64,000 bases of DNA from contig CM049313.1 of assembly GCA_026874595.1 (NCBI GenBank), forward strand, positions 17,975,508-18,039,507. The letters run 5' to 3'. The stretch is from Sipunculus nudus (taxonomy: Eukaryota > Annelida > Sipuncula > Golfingiida > Sipunculidae). The notes below the pieces were generated by a model, which had not been told where the DNA came from, did no database searches, and worked only from the letters and a program-made list of their open reading frames with translations. This document shows positions 1 to 12,406 of the stretch, piece after piece. Each line of letters begins with the position of its first letter. Within the stretch, counting starts at the first letter, position 1. The position numbers and the translations under genes were made by a program.

Positions 1-1393
1 CTGAAAACAATTCTTTTAAATTAAATACATGAAAACGAAACAGGATTCTTTAAAGACAGCTACACGGGAGAAAATGTGAATGTGGTATTGAAAAGTGTCC
101 ATCATTCCATGCAGGACTGGATGTCAAAATTTATTGCTCATAATGGGGGATTTTGAAAACACAATAAACTATAGTCTTGTTTCATATTACAGCTTTTAAG
201 CACTTTAAGCTTGGTCCAAAAATAATAAAAAAAATAAGTTGAATGAGCTGTTAAACAATTAACGGATGGCATCCAGTCTGTTTTAAGTTTCAAGGAATAT
301 CCAGTAAGGCAGTCCTATTACACCTTATAAATTTTGTCTTTTTGTTGAAATTAAAGCAGAGAATAAGGCTGAAGATTGATGCATTATTGACAATGATGAT
401 AGTTAAAATATGCACTTGACATCGTCATTTTTCTTGTAAATATACGGTCAATGAATGGATCGTTAAAGCTATTTATCCAATTCTCCAGTAAATCAAAGCA
501 TGTTTTTGATGATTGGACAGCTGTGGTATTTTCCAGGTGAACATTTAACGTAATTAATCCTGATACAGTAAATGTTATGAATCAACCAATTTTGGTTCAT
601 CCATCATGGATGAATAGCAAACTTTTTTTTTCAAGTAGAAAAGAATAATTATCTTTGATTACTTTCAACTAAAATATGCATTTCTAATTGAAGATCATTT
701 GGGGCTTAACGTTGATTTCGTTTGATAAATTATGGTCAATGCCTGCCCATAATGGAGATCAAAATGGTATCAGCAATGAAGGCATACCAGGCTGTATTGT
801 TGCAGTCTCGCGTTAAGAAATGACCCCATATAATCGCATATTAAGATGCCTTTCGTAAGGACTTACAATAGCACAACATTAGCATTTCGGGTGGCTATGT
901 TACCAAAAAAACCCACGAATTTCAGTTAATGTAATTAACCCTCCGCGCAGCGAGTGTATTTTTTTCTCTCTATTCTGTGTGTGGGTGGGTACACGTGTGT
1001 CCGCAACATATCTAGAGAACTGTTTCACTGATGTATTGAGATTTATCACATAGGTTGCCATTGTAAAAAAAACTCCAAATTTGTTGTAAATCCAAGAGTA
1101 AATAACCCCGGAAAGAGTAATTTATTGGTTTTATGTATCAGGTGACGAGAGGGGCGTCAGGACATAATGGATGGTCAATGTAATCATCCCCATGCTATTC
1201 AAAGAACAATATTTATATATTGTAAATATATTAATAATTAGAATTGCAGTCCTTGGTTACATTTCTGAGTTTACTTTTATATATTATGTATTTAAACCTG
1301 GTTTAGGAGTAACCTGTACGGTAAACATAATACCTTATTTTTAAAACCTTATACTTCAATGTAATAAATTTAAAATGTGTAATTCAGACAATA

Positions 1394-1398
<5 letters not shown>
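1..1398. other. Left arm without a recognisable gene
   Basis: No convincing coding signal on either strand. Around 930-1190 lies a stretch reading from 'gcagcgagtgta' through 'tgtgtgtgggtggg' to 'gttgccattgt' that resembles a widespread low-copy invertebrate interspersed repeat (inference from memory). The same stretch gives minus-strand open frames of 61-111 codons in the other units; these look like by-products of the repeat. Confidence 0.5.
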
Positions 1399-1442
<44 letters not shown>

Positions 1443-1454
1443 ATTTATATATAA
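1399..1454. repeat. (TA)n microsatellite
   Basis: Nearly pure TA dinucleotides with short interruptions. The orthologous tracts in the other units differ in length and interruption pattern. Confidence 0.95.
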
Positions 1455-1918
1455 ACATATGCATATTAGTTGTAGGAATCGTTTGCAAAATATAGTTGAT
1501 GACTGAAAGATAGAAAACAGCCGATGATCGATTATTAATCGATTATTTTATTTACCGTCAATATTACCACGAAATATGTTGTATAAGATTACACGTTAAA
1601 TATTGAACAAGTAAATTCAGTCTAACTTTTATATCACACTGAAAGTTAAGTAAAGGCAGGTTTGTTGACCTTTATTCGTTGCACAAGGTTGAGTTTTAAT
1701 GTTGAGCACAAAGGTTCTTTCTAAAATATCTGACAGAACAAGAAAATGTATTGGGATAATATATAGACTTATATGGATGTGCATATATGAAAATTTGTGT
1801 TCCATTATGCAAATAATACGCAATCGATGGTCGTTGATGAAACTGGGAACAGATATGGCCATCTTTCGTCTGCGGGTCGTTTCCCTGAAGGTTAAACCGA
1901 CACATTAATTTTCCCACT

Positions 1919-2335
1919 TTGTTATGTTTAATAATCTACATATTGCTCCTATATAGACGTAGATTCTTGTCAGTCCTGTTTCAGTTCCTGATCGCTAGTC
2001 CCACGCTCTGTTTACTTTTAACCAGTAATTGCTACCATGAGTATATCGATTTCGAGCTATCATGCAGTTCGCGTCGACGCCACCAGGTAGCGCTACCTGC
2101 CGAGGTTGTGTCCACGAAAATCTGTCCTTCTGTTGGCCGACCTCTGGCTCTCTATTTCAATGTTCTAGGCCTTTTATATGAAACAGGTAATTATTTATAT
2201 TTTAAATATCCCTCAACTACAGTCCCATTTCTTGCCATCTTTATTTTTCGCGAGATGCACCGAGTCACCCTGGTCCTGCCTTTTATTCCGGTGCTGAAAC
2301 CGTTCCCAGAGACGCGAAATGGCGGTGTAACCTGA
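1919..2335 (+). other. 138-codon open frame, probably not a gene
   Basis: An open frame without an ATG at its start (it begins at TTG); the first in-frame Met is close to the C-terminus. The N-terminal third is hydrophobic (LCLIIYILLLY). It is preserved in all four units, but these are so recently duplicated that preservation is not evidence of selection, and in U3 a small deletion shortens it. It contains a possible acceptor (cctgtttcag) and possible donors (caccag/gtagcg, gaaacag/gtaatt), so part of it could be an untranslated or short exon. I recognise no family. Confidence 0.15.
2084..2099. promoter_or_regulatory. Perfect 16-bp palindrome caggtagcgctacctg
   Basis: A perfect inverted repeat with two CAGGTAG heptamers head to head. 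CAGGTA is the half-site bound by ZEB/Snail-type zinc fingers, and CAGGTAG is the Zelda motif in insects (known from other organisms). The palindrome is intact in all four units. A regulatory role is speculative. Confidence 0.3.
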
Positions 2336-2984
2336 AAGGTGTCGATAAATCAACGTAGGCCTACACCTTATAGTGACCTTATTCCGGGTCCGGTCAATGT
2401 CGGCCCATTTTGTGAGTGAGCAGGCATTAAATATTACAGGGCAGCAGGGAATATGTATGAGGAAAAGTTTATTGTTTCCAGAAGCTTAGGAGACATAAGA
2501 CTTTTGATAATATGATGGTGTGTGGATGGGTCGGAAGGTGGCGACAACTGTGCTGAATCATAGTGCACTATAGAAACTGGTTTCTACCGGAAAAAATGAG
2601 ATACAGGACCCCCTTTTATTTACTAGACTAAAATAAAATTTTGGGTGTTGATCTTGAGTTCGATGGATAACATGATGCCAAACACTCAATAGAAAAAAAA
2701 TTTCCTGTGACTCCAAGATTTGGACCTATATAACAATATGTAGGGCCTTGACATACGTCCCTCTAACCTGCAGGACATTTTCACGAAATGCAGCAACTAT
2801 TTACAACTCGGGAGAACTAAAAACAGATAGTAAGTAAAACCGAAACATCCGAACAATAATTTACTTTTACGGCGGGATAAAAAAAAGAATATGTTTAAAT
2901 GATTATTTTTCCCCAAAACGTTTTAAAAATACAATTTGAATTTAAATCATGAATGCCCAAGTTTTTGCAAAAAAAAACCTGGCT

Positions 2985-3098
2985 CAACAACACACACACA
3001 CACTTACACACCAAGAGCCCCCTCCCCAAACATTTTTACACCACCCCCACCCCCACCCCCAACATTTTACCCCCTCCTCCGCCCCCTGACACCCCATT
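2985..3098. repeat. (CA)n plus C-rich polypyrimidine tract
   Basis: A short CA repeat followed by about 90 bases rich in runs of C (cccccaccccc). It differs between units: longer C-runs in U2 near 19700 and a collapsed version in U3 near 45145. This is a slippage-prone, possibly non-B-DNA tract. Confidence 0.85.
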
Positions 3099-3179
3099 AA
3101 AAAAATCATATCTTACTATGAATTAATAAATCAAATGGCAGTAGAATGTGTGAAACTTTAACATAATACAATAGCAGAG

Positions 3180-4075
3180 TTCAAAAATTAGTTTCCAGAT
3201 GATAACTCCATTTTAGTTTGACATTATGGTTTCAAACTTAACTTATATATGGCTCACCACTAAAGAACCTGTCGATTTTTTGGTTCAAAGGTCAAGGTTA
3301 CAGGACCATTTCTTTAAAATGAATGTGTATGCATTTCAAACATTTCACAAACCTTCCATCCTCAAGATAATGCTCACCTGCCAATAGGGGAATATTTTAT
3401 TTGATTTTGGTGTCATAGGGTCAAAGGTCAAGGTCACAGGGCCCATCCATTCACAAATTAGTTAATGGATGATAATTCTGCTTTTTTAAAGATTGTTACA
3501 ATAATTTAAATGCTGCATGTTCAAGGATAGTAAAGTTCTCATATTTTTGGTCAAAAGGTCATTGGTTAAGGACACACTACTGTGATGAGACCCATGGGTC
3601 CCAAGTTTACTCCAGTCCGCCAAGTGGGAGATATGTTTTCAAATGCCTGTCATATGACAGGAGTATTATGGTATACCCACCATCCTTCAGTTTACTATTA
3701 GTGCCACTATGGTAATTTACCAGGGCTTTGATGGATTTTCACCATAACTCACCATAACTACTTACCAACTGATTATCTCACCTGAGTTTGATTATGGGCA
3801 ACATCCACGCAAATTTAATAAAGTCACTGGTCACTAGGCTACTTTGTGGTGTCACCAAGATAACTTAAGGGAATATAAAGGATTTTGATAAAACTCATCA
3901 AAAATGTTAATCAATAAAATATCCCCCCTTAGTTCGATTTCCAGCAAAATCCATGCATATTAATGAGATCAGAGGTCACCAGATACACAACATGCGTATT
4001 ATTCACATTTAAGGGGCTCTTGTTGCCAGCAATGTTTTTTTTTTGTGTGTCTGTTAGCAACGTTATTTTTTCACT
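3180..4075. repeat. GGTCA-rich degenerate tandem repeat, first copy
   Basis: Directly repeated GGTCA half-sites recur about every 133 bp (near 3283, 3418 and 3549), embedded in related flanks. At 3418-3436 the half-sites are GGGTCA, one base, AGGTCA, AGGTCA. This fits an interspersed repeat family common in bivalves (inference). The segment is missing from U2 and U3, where block B follows the left arm instead. Confidence 0.6.
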
Positions 4076-5170
4076 TTGGCATGGTTAATTGTCCTTTCAA
4101 GACTGACTGGTATCAGTCAGGCCAGGCCAAAGGTGCAGCTCCTGTTAGTTCAACAGTCAAATAGTTGTGGTCACCAGCCATCAGGTAACTATATCTTATT
4201 CAGACCTATATATTTTAGCCATTTGCAAAGTTTAATGTTGACAAACAAGAACTTCAAAAGTTTAACTGAAAGTTGTGAATGCCAGCCTCTGTTGTCATTG
4301 GTCATGCCTAGTACAGTGAGTGTCATGACCTATGTGTCATTTGTTATGAGTATCATTAAATTCTAATGCATTAGATAGTCCAGATAGGTGTGTTTCATGG
4401 ATGGAAAAAAACATCAATATGATGTTACTTCACAGATTGAGAAGATGGCAATCCTTCCCTGAGAGGACACAGAAGTGCTTAAGGGGACAAGATGACAACC
4501 AAGAAGAATATGACTGAGCCTTTCGCTGTTTATCTTGGACATTTAATCAAGAATTTAAAACAAAAATCACAAAAGTAAAATATCACCAAGGACTTGAGGC
4601 ATGCCAAATGATCCATGAATGATACAAATGGTGTTTCCACGAGAGAATCTTATTTTGATTTACATTTGGTTAATGGTAGGCCATGTTTATAGTTAGCCTA
4701 ATAACTAACCCTACAAACAATTTTATGCAACATCATGACCTTTTTATTGTTGCACCTTAAGTTACAGTAATATGCCATATATATGTATAGTGATTGTACT
4801 TATGCAGAGGGGCAGCTATTAAAGAAAAGGCGATTAAGGATGTGATCATCATGAACTATAAATTTATCACTGTATCATTTGCCACTTACGTTATATTTAA
4901 TTGTTATATCTACATTGTTATTGGTCAGTTGTTTCACACGTTTAAAAACTATGACCTAAATGTAAAGTAGAACTGATTACATACAGAAAGGTGATATAGA
5001 CTCCTGTATCAGATGCTGACCAGATATTTATTATAATAATAAAAACAATATAACAATCATTGGATTTTGTACCAGTTCGAGAACGTGTTAAGGGAGTATA
5101 TTGTTACATTTATCATTTGTAGAACTCAAAAACCTAAATAAAAGTTGTTTTTAATGTCAAATCCTGTGTA
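4076..5170. other. Unassigned stretch of the right arm
   Basis: Contains a 96-codon open frame (4076-4366, alternative start) with no recognisable domain, and otherwise AT-rich sequence. I see no gene, RNA or transposon end here. The same sequence occurs at 12407-13500. Confidence 0.5.
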
Positions 5171-7440
5171 TAAATGTTTCTCTTAGGTGAATGGATCGTA
5201 TTCCTTTTAATACGTCCTTATAACTTTGATTACACGTTTCAGCAGTGCTTTTTGTTCCCGAAAGTACCATGGTGCGAACTTTGTCGAAACATTGTCAGTA
5301 CTGAACGTCGTTCAAATGTTTTATTGAGAAATATTATAATACTGTTTAAAAAAAACTTTCCACTTTGCCGTTGCAATAACGTTTTATAGGAAACTAATGT
5401 AAAACGTTGTATGTTTCCTGTATGTGACTGGATCGTTTCCCACCGAATACGTGCAAATAACCTTGATAAAACGTTTACAAAATGTCCAAACAACCTTTCA
5501 GAACCCGATAAAACCATTGTAAGAACGTCATCGAGACCCTGTTTGATCACCATTTAGCGGCGTTAAGCTAACGTTGTCAGATTATTGTTGGAACGTTAGA
5601 TTATTAAAGGAACAATAAATACCCATTTTAAATGTTAACAAAACGTTTGTATAACATTTACACTTGTTTGTAAGGTTGAGTAAACCTTTTGGCAATGTTT
5701 GTTTTGGAAGAAACGTTATTATTACTACAAGAAAACTTTCCTGATTCACGTAGTTTTGCTGTTAAAGGAAAAACGTTATCCAAATTAAAAGACGACAGTT
5801 AGTACAACGTTGAGGTAATTATATTTGGCTGAACACGTCCTTACAACATTGCAGAAACGTCAGATACGCTCCATATCATATTCTTTAATATGTCGCTGAA
5901 ACATTGCTTAGATGGCATATGAGTGTACTTCTAATGGCGTTGTGAAAACGTCGCCAAGACGCCGTTGGGTCACCATTTTTCGACGTTACGGCAACGTTGT
6001 CAGGTTGTTGTGGGAATAATAAACATATTTTTAATGTTAACAAAACGTTCTAATAACATTTTAAACGTTTTTGTAAGGTTGAATGAACGTTGTGGCAACG
6101 TTTGTTGTGAAAAAAACGTTATTATTACTACAAGAAAACTTTCCTGATTCACGTTGTTTTGCTGTTAAAGGAAAAACGTTATCCCAACTAAAACACGACA
6201 GTTAGTACAACGTTGAGGTAACCATTTTGGGCTAAACACGTCCTTACAACATTGCAGAAACGTCAGATACGCTCCATATCATATTCTTTAATATGTCGCT
6301 GAAACATTGCTTAGATGGCATATGAGTGTACTTCTAATGGCGTTGTGAAAACGTCGCCAAGACGCCGTTGGGTCACCATTTTGCGGCGTTACGGTAACGT
6401 TGTCAGGTTGTTGTGGGAACAATAAACATATTTTTAATGTTAACAAAACGTTCTAATAACATTTTAAACGTTTTTGTAAGGTTGAATGAACGTTGTGGCA
6501 ACGTTTGTTGTGAAAAAAACGTTATTATTACTACAAGAAAACTTTCCTGATTCACGTTGTTTTGCTGTTAAAGGAAAAACGTTATCCCAACTAAACACGA
6601 CAGTTAGTACAACGTTGAGGTAACCATTTTGGGCTAAACACGTCCTAACAACATTACAGAAACGTCAGATACGCTCCATATCATATTCTTTAATATGTCG
6701 CTGAAACATTGCTTAGATGGCATATGAGTGTACTTCTAATGGCGTTGTGAAAACGTCGCCAAGACGCCGTTGGGTCACCATTTTGCGGCGTTACGGTAAC
6801 GTTGTCAGGTTGTTGTTGGAACAATAAACATATTTTTAATGTTAACAAAACGTTCTAATAACATTTTAAACGTTTTTGTAAATTTGAATGAACGTTGTGG
6901 CAACGTTTGTTGTGAAAAAAAGTTATTATTACTACAAGAAAACTTTCCTGATTCACGTGGTTTTGCTGTTAAAGGAAAAACCTTATCCCAACTAAAACAC
7001 GACAGTTAGTACAACGTTGAGGTAACCATTTTGGGCTAAACACGTCCTTACAACATTGCAGAAACGTCAGATACGCTCCATATCATATTCTTTAATATGT
7101 CGCTGAAACATTGCTTAGATGGCATATGAGTGTACTTCTAATGGCGTTGTGAAAACGTCGCCAAGACGCCGTTGGGTCACCATTTTTCGACGTTACACTA
7201 ACGTTGTCAGGTTGTTGTGGGAACAATAATCATATTTTTAATGTTAACAAAACGTTCTGATAACATTTTAAACGTTTTTGCAAGGTTGAGTAAACGTTGT
7301 GGCAACGTTTGTTGTGAAAAAAAACGTTATTATTACTACAAGAAAACTTTCCTGATTCACGTTGTTTTGCTGTTAAAGGAAAAACGTTATCCCAACTAAA
7401 ACACGACGGTTAGTACAACGTTGAGGTAACTATTTTTGGC
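5170..7440. repeat. 402-bp ACGTT-rich minisatellite, first array
   Basis: About 4.3 well-conserved monomers of 402-404 bp between about 5560 and 7440, anchored by the shared string 'gttattattactacaagaaa' near 5713, 6117, 6520, 6922 and 7326. A decayed monomer lies upstream from about 5170. Each monomer holds several AACGTT palindromes and CAACGTT/ACGTTG words. Such ACGTT-dense arrays are known as internal parts of DNA transposons in many metazoans; no transposon termini are visible here. Open frames of 60-104 codons inside the array are by-products. Confidence 0.9.
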
Positions 7441-7451
7441 AAGCCGGGATG

Positions 7452-7564
7452 TATATAAACAAGCTCAGCAGTCTTTGAAGGGGTGCAATACACACTTTTC
7501 TCAGCAAACATAACCTACAGTCCACTGAGACGAACCGACGCCATGTCATAAATCACATAAATAG
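7452..7564 (+). promoter_or_regulatory. TATA box with putative 5' non-coding exon, copy 1
   Basis: TATATAAA lies at 7452-7459. A start about 30 bp downstream would fall near 7480-7490. The putative exon ends at 7564 with ATAG/GTAAGG, an excellent splice donor. Within it is only a two-codon upstream frame (ATG TCA TAA near 7542). The cassette occurs three times, once at the head of each unit. Which gene it drives is not shown directly. In U2 and U3 the secreted-peptide exons lie about 20 kb downstream; in U1 no such exons follow. Confidence 0.5.
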
Positions 7565-7790
7565 GTAAGGCCGATGAATTACTGATTTTAATTATGTAAC
7601 ACAACATTGGGTTATTGGTTACATATCGGAAAGGAGTCGTTTCGAGTCGTGCCGAAATTCGTAGAAAAATAAATCTAGTTCAATTGTGATTTATGTTATA
7701 ATTATTTATTGAAATCTCTTTGCATTATCTTTATAGAATTTCAAAGACATTTTTCCTATAAATTAATATTAATGGTGCGTTTTCTCGCAG

Positions 7791-7926
7791 CTCTCAAATA
7801 ATGGCACAGACATGTTCTTGTCAATCGTTGCCAATACAAAAAATTACTGGGAGAGTTAATATGAAAGCATGTTTATTAAATAGAGACAGACTTTTGGCAT
7901 GTATTTTGATGTATTTCTTCGGATAG
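7791..7926 (+). other. Possible second exon with a 41-codon frame, copy 1
   Basis: An acceptor-like 'tttctcgcag' ends at 7790, 226 bp after the GTAAGG donor of the preceding exon. The first ATG of the putative exon (7801) opens a 41-residue frame ending at TAG 7924-7926. The product starts MAQTCSC, has four Cys and ends with a hydrophobic LLACILMYFFG. The same arrangement is present in U2 and U3. It could be a tiny peptide gene or chance; no family recognised. Confidence 0.2.
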
Positions 7927-7929
7927 TTT

Positions 7930-9701
7930 ATGGCACGGGAAGAATTTAAGTCCCAAGTTACGGAAAATTGCCATCCAAATGGTTATCCCGACAGAACATG
8001 GTGTTTTCAAACTCATAAATGCCCCTAGGGTGAATCGGAGGAAGTTATTTCCTATGATTAGATATATTTATATAATTAAACGCTATGATATTAACAAAGG
8101 AAAACATGAGGTATGACCTACTTTTTCCCTAGGTAAAAGCGAAATTATTTAGGTCTTGACACAACTAAAAATATCTTTAAATCCGGAGCAGAGTTTAACA
8201 AAACATTATGGAATTCCTCCAGACCTATCTTCATGAAAGATCTAAATCTGTCGACCTATTTTTTCAAATACTTAATATTGAATTATTGCTGAAACTGTGG
8301 CTACCAGACTGAAAACAATCCTTCTAAATTAAATACATGAAAATGAAACAGGATTCTTGAAAGACAGTTACACGGGAGAAAATGTGAATGTGGTATTGAA
8401 AAGTGTCCATCATTCCATGCAGCACTGGATGTCAAAATATATTGCTCATAATGGGGGATTTTGAAAACACAATAAACTATAGTCTTGTTTCATATAACAG
8501 CTTTTAAGCACTTTAAGCTTGGTCCAAAAATAATAAAAAAATAAGTTGAATGAGCTTATAAACAATTAACGGATGGCATCCAGTCTGTTTTAAGTTTCAA
8601 GGAATATCCAGTAAGGCAGTCCTATTACACCTTATAAATTTTGTCTTTTTGTTGAAATTAAAGCAGAGAATAAGGCTGAAGATTGATGCATTATTGACAA
8701 TGATGATAGTTAAAATATGCACTTGACATCGTCATTTTTCTTGCAAATATACGGTCAATGAATGGATCGTTAAAGCTATTTATCCAATTCTCCAGTAAAT
8801 CAAAGCATGTTTTTGATGATTGGACAGCTGTGGTATTTTCCAGGTGAACATTTAACGTAATTAATCCTGATACAGTAAATGTTATGAATCAACCAATTTT
8901 GGTTCATCCATCATGGATGAATAGCAAACTTTTTTTTCAAGTAGAAAAGAATAATTATCTTTGATTACTTTCAACTAAAATATGCATTTCTAATTGAAGA
9001 TCATTTAGGGCTTAACGTTGATTTCGTTTGATAAATTATGGTCAATGCCTGCCCATAATGGAGATCAAAATGGTATCAGCAATGAAGGCATACCAGGCTG
9101 TATTGTTGCAGTCTCGCGTTAAGAAATGAACCCATATAATCGCATATTAAGATGCCTTTCGTAAGGACTTACAATAGCACAACATTAGCATTTCGCGTGG
9201 TTATGTTACCAAAAAAAACCCACGAATTTCAGTTAATGTAATTAACCCTCCACGGAGCGAGTGTATTTTTTTCTCTCTATTCTGTGTGTGGGTGGGTACA
9301 CGTGTGTCCGCAACATATCTAGAGAACTGTTTCACTGATGTATTGAGATTTATCACATAGGTTGCCATTGTAAAAAAAAACTCCAAATTTGTTGTAAATC
9401 CAAGAGTAAATAACCCCGGAAAGAGTAATTTATTGGTTTTATGTATCAGGTGACGAGAGGGGCGTCAGGACATAAGGGATGGTCAATGTAATCATCCCCA
9501 TGCTATTCAAAGAACAATATTTATATATTGTAAATAAATTTATAATTAGAATTGCAGTCCTTGGTTACATTTCTGAGTTTACTTTTATATATTATGTATT
9601 TAAACCTGGTTTAGAAGTAACCTATACGGTAAACATAATACCTTATTTTTAAAACCTTATACTTCAATGTAATAAATTTGAAATGTGTAATTCAGACAAT
9701 A

Positions 9702-9706
<5 letters not shown>
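7930..9706. other. Left arm, no recognisable gene
   Basis: Contains a frame starting near 7930 that closes after about 33 codons. In U3 the corresponding frame stays open for 69 codons. The remainder repeats the content described for 1-1398. A 61-codon minus-strand frame at 9201-9386 lies in the interspersed-repeat-like stretch. Confidence 0.4.
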
Positions 9707-9770
<64 letters not shown>

Positions 9771-9786
9771 ATATATATTTATATAT
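9707..9786. repeat. (TA)n microsatellite
   Basis: Orthologue of the tract at 1399, longer and interrupted by TG and AA. Confidence 0.95.
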
Positions 9787-10251
9787 AAACATATGCATAT
9801 TAGTTGTAGGAATCGTTTGCAAAATATAGTTGATGACTGAAAGATAGAAAACAGCCGATGATCGATTATTAATCGATTATTTTATTTACCGTCAATATTA
9901 CCACGAAATATGTTGTATAAGATTACACGTTAAATATTGAACAAGTAAATTCTGTCTAACTTTTATATCACACTGAAAGTTAAGCAAAGGCAGGTTTGTT
10001 GACCTTTATTCGTTGCACAAGGTTGAGTTTTAATGTTGAGCACAAAGGTTTTTTCTAAAATATCTGACAGAACAAGAAAATGTATTGGGATAATATATAG
10101 ACTTATATGGATGTGCATATATGAAATTTGTGTTCGATTATGCAAATAATACGCAATCGATGGTCGTTGATGAAACTGGGAACAGATATGGCCATCTTTC
10201 GTCTGCGGGTCGTTTCCCTGAAGGTTACACCGACACATTAATTTTCCCACT

Positions 10252-10668
10252 TTGTTATGTTTAATAATCTACATATTGCTCCTATATAGACGTAGATTCT
10301 TGTCAGTCCTGTTTCAGTTCCTGATCGCTAGTCCCACGCTCTGTTTACTTTTAACCAGTAATTGCTACCATGAGTATATCGATTTCGAGCTATCATGCAG
10401 TTCGCGTCGACGCCACCAGGTAGCGCTACCTGCCGAGGTTGTGTCCACGAAAATCTGTCCTTCTGTTGGCCGACCTCTGGCTCTCTATTTCAATGTTCTA
10501 GGCCTTTTAAATGAAACAGGTAATTATTTATATTTTAAATATCCCTCAACTACAGTCCCATTTCTTGCCATCTTTATTTTTCGCGAGATGCACCGAGTCA
10601 CCCTGGTCCTGCCTTTTATTCCGGTGCTGAAACCGTTCCCAGAGACGCGAAATGGCGGTGTAACCTGA
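10252..10668 (+). other. 138-codon open frame, second copy
   Basis: Copy of the frame at 1919-2335, starting at a non-ATG codon. It differs from U2's copy by one visible substitution (Asn for Tyr, near 10510). The 16-bp CAGGTAG palindrome is at 10417-10432. Probably not a gene. Confidence 0.15.
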
Positions 10669-11510
10669 AAGGTGTCGATAAATCAACGTAGGCCTACACC
10701 TTATAGTGACCTTATTCCGGGTCCGGTCAATGTCGGCCCATTTTGTGAGTGAGCAGACATTAAATATTACAGGGCAGCAGGGAATATGTATAAGGAAAAG
10801 TTTATTGTTTCCAGAAGCTTAGGAGACATAAGACTTTTGATAATATGATGGTGTGTGGATGGGTCGGAAGGTGGCGACAACTGTGCTGAGTCATAGTGCA
10901 CTTTAGAAACTCGTTTCTACCGGAAAAATGAGATACAGGACCCCCTTTTATTTACTAGACTAAAAAAAAAATTTGGGTGTTGATCTTGAGTTCGATGGAT
11001 AACATGATGCCAAACACTCAATAGAAAAAAATTTCCTGTGACTCCAAGGTGTGGACCTATATAACAATATGTAGGGCCTTGACATACGTCCCTCTAACCT
11101 GCAGGACATTTTCACGAAATGCAGCAACTATTTACAACTCGGGAGAACTAAAAACAGATAGTAAGTAAAACCGAAACATCCGAACAATAATTTACTTTTA
11201 CGGCGGGATAAAAAAAAGAATATGTTTAAATGATTATTTTTCCCCAAAACGTTTTAAAAATACAATTTGAATTTAAATCATGAATGCCCAAGTTTTTGCA
11301 AAAAAAAACCTGGCTCAACAACACACACACACACTTACACACCAAGAGCCCCCTCCCCAAACATTTTTACACCACCCCCACCCCCACCCCCAACATTTTA
11401 CCCCCTCCTCCGCCCCCTGACACCCCATTAAAAAAATCATATCTTACTATGAATTAATAAATCAAATGGCAGTAGAATGTGTGAAACTTTAACATAATAC
11501 AATAGCAGAG

Positions 11511-12406
11511 TTCAAAAATTAGTTTCCAGATGATAACTCCATTTTAGTTTGACATTATGGTTTCAAACTTAACTTATATATGGCTCACCACTAAAGAACC
11601 TGTCGATTTTTTGGTTCAAAGGTCAAGGTTACAGGACCATTTCTTTAAAATGAATGTGTATGCATTTCAAACATTTCACAAACCTTCCATCCTCAAGATA
11701 ATGCTCACCTGCCAATAGGGGAATATTTTATTTGATTTTGGTGTCATAGGGTCAAAGGTCAAGGTCACAGGGCCCATCCATTCACAAATTAGTTAATGGA
11801 TGATAATTCTGCTTTTTTAAAGATTGTTACAATAATTTAAATGCTGCATGTTCAAGGATAGTAAAGTTCTCATATTTTTGGTCAAAAGGTCATTGGTTAA
11901 GGACACACTACTGTGATGAGACCCATGGGTCCCAAGTTTACTCCAGTCCGCCAAGTGGGAGATATGTTTTCAAATGCCTGTCATATGACAGGAGTATTAT
12001 GGTATACCCACCATCCTTCAGTTTACTATTAGTGCCACTATGGTAATTTACCAGGGCTTTGATGGATTTTCACCATAACTCACCATAACTACTTACCAAC
12101 TGATTATCTCACCTGAGTTTGATTATGGGCAACATCCACGCAAATTTAATAAAGTCACTGGTCACTAGGCTACTTTGTGGTGTCACCAAGATAACTTAAG
12201 GGAATATAAAGGATTTTGATAAAACTCATCAAAAATGTTAATCAATAAAATATCCCCCCTTAGTTCGATTTCCAGCAAAATCCATGCATATTAATGAGAT
12301 CAGAGGTCACCAGATACACAACATGCGTATTATTCACATTTAAGGGGCTCTTGTTGCCAGCAATGTTTTTTTTTTGTGTGTCTGTTAGCAACGTTATTTT
12401 TTCACT
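11511..12406. repeat. GGTCA-rich degenerate tandem repeat, second copy
   Basis: Same sequence as 3180-4075, with the GGGTCA/AGGTCA/AGGTCA cluster at about 11749-11767. Confidence 0.6.

Larger units (their letters stand above)
1..7449. repeat. Tandem unit U0 (8.33-kb family), left-truncated by the window
   Basis: Bases 1-7449 match 8311-15781 with an offset of about 8331. The part up to 3179 also matches 16641-19844 and about 42100-45275, the left arm shared by all units. The part from 3180 to 7449 (right arm) occurs only here and in U1. The unit ends where the TATA cassette of the next unit begins. Confidence 0.93.

Noticed and set aside
1919-2335. 138-codon frame preserved in three units and shortened in the fourth
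   Set aside because: It lacks an ATG start, has no recognisable domain, and the copies are too recent for preservation to mean selection; U3 has a frame-breaking deletion. Listed only as a low-confidence frame.
5239-5553. 104-codon minus-strand frame in the decayed first monomer of the ACGTT array (also 13570-13884)
   Set aside because: It lies within tandem-repeat DNA, is absent from the better-preserved monomers and has no domain.
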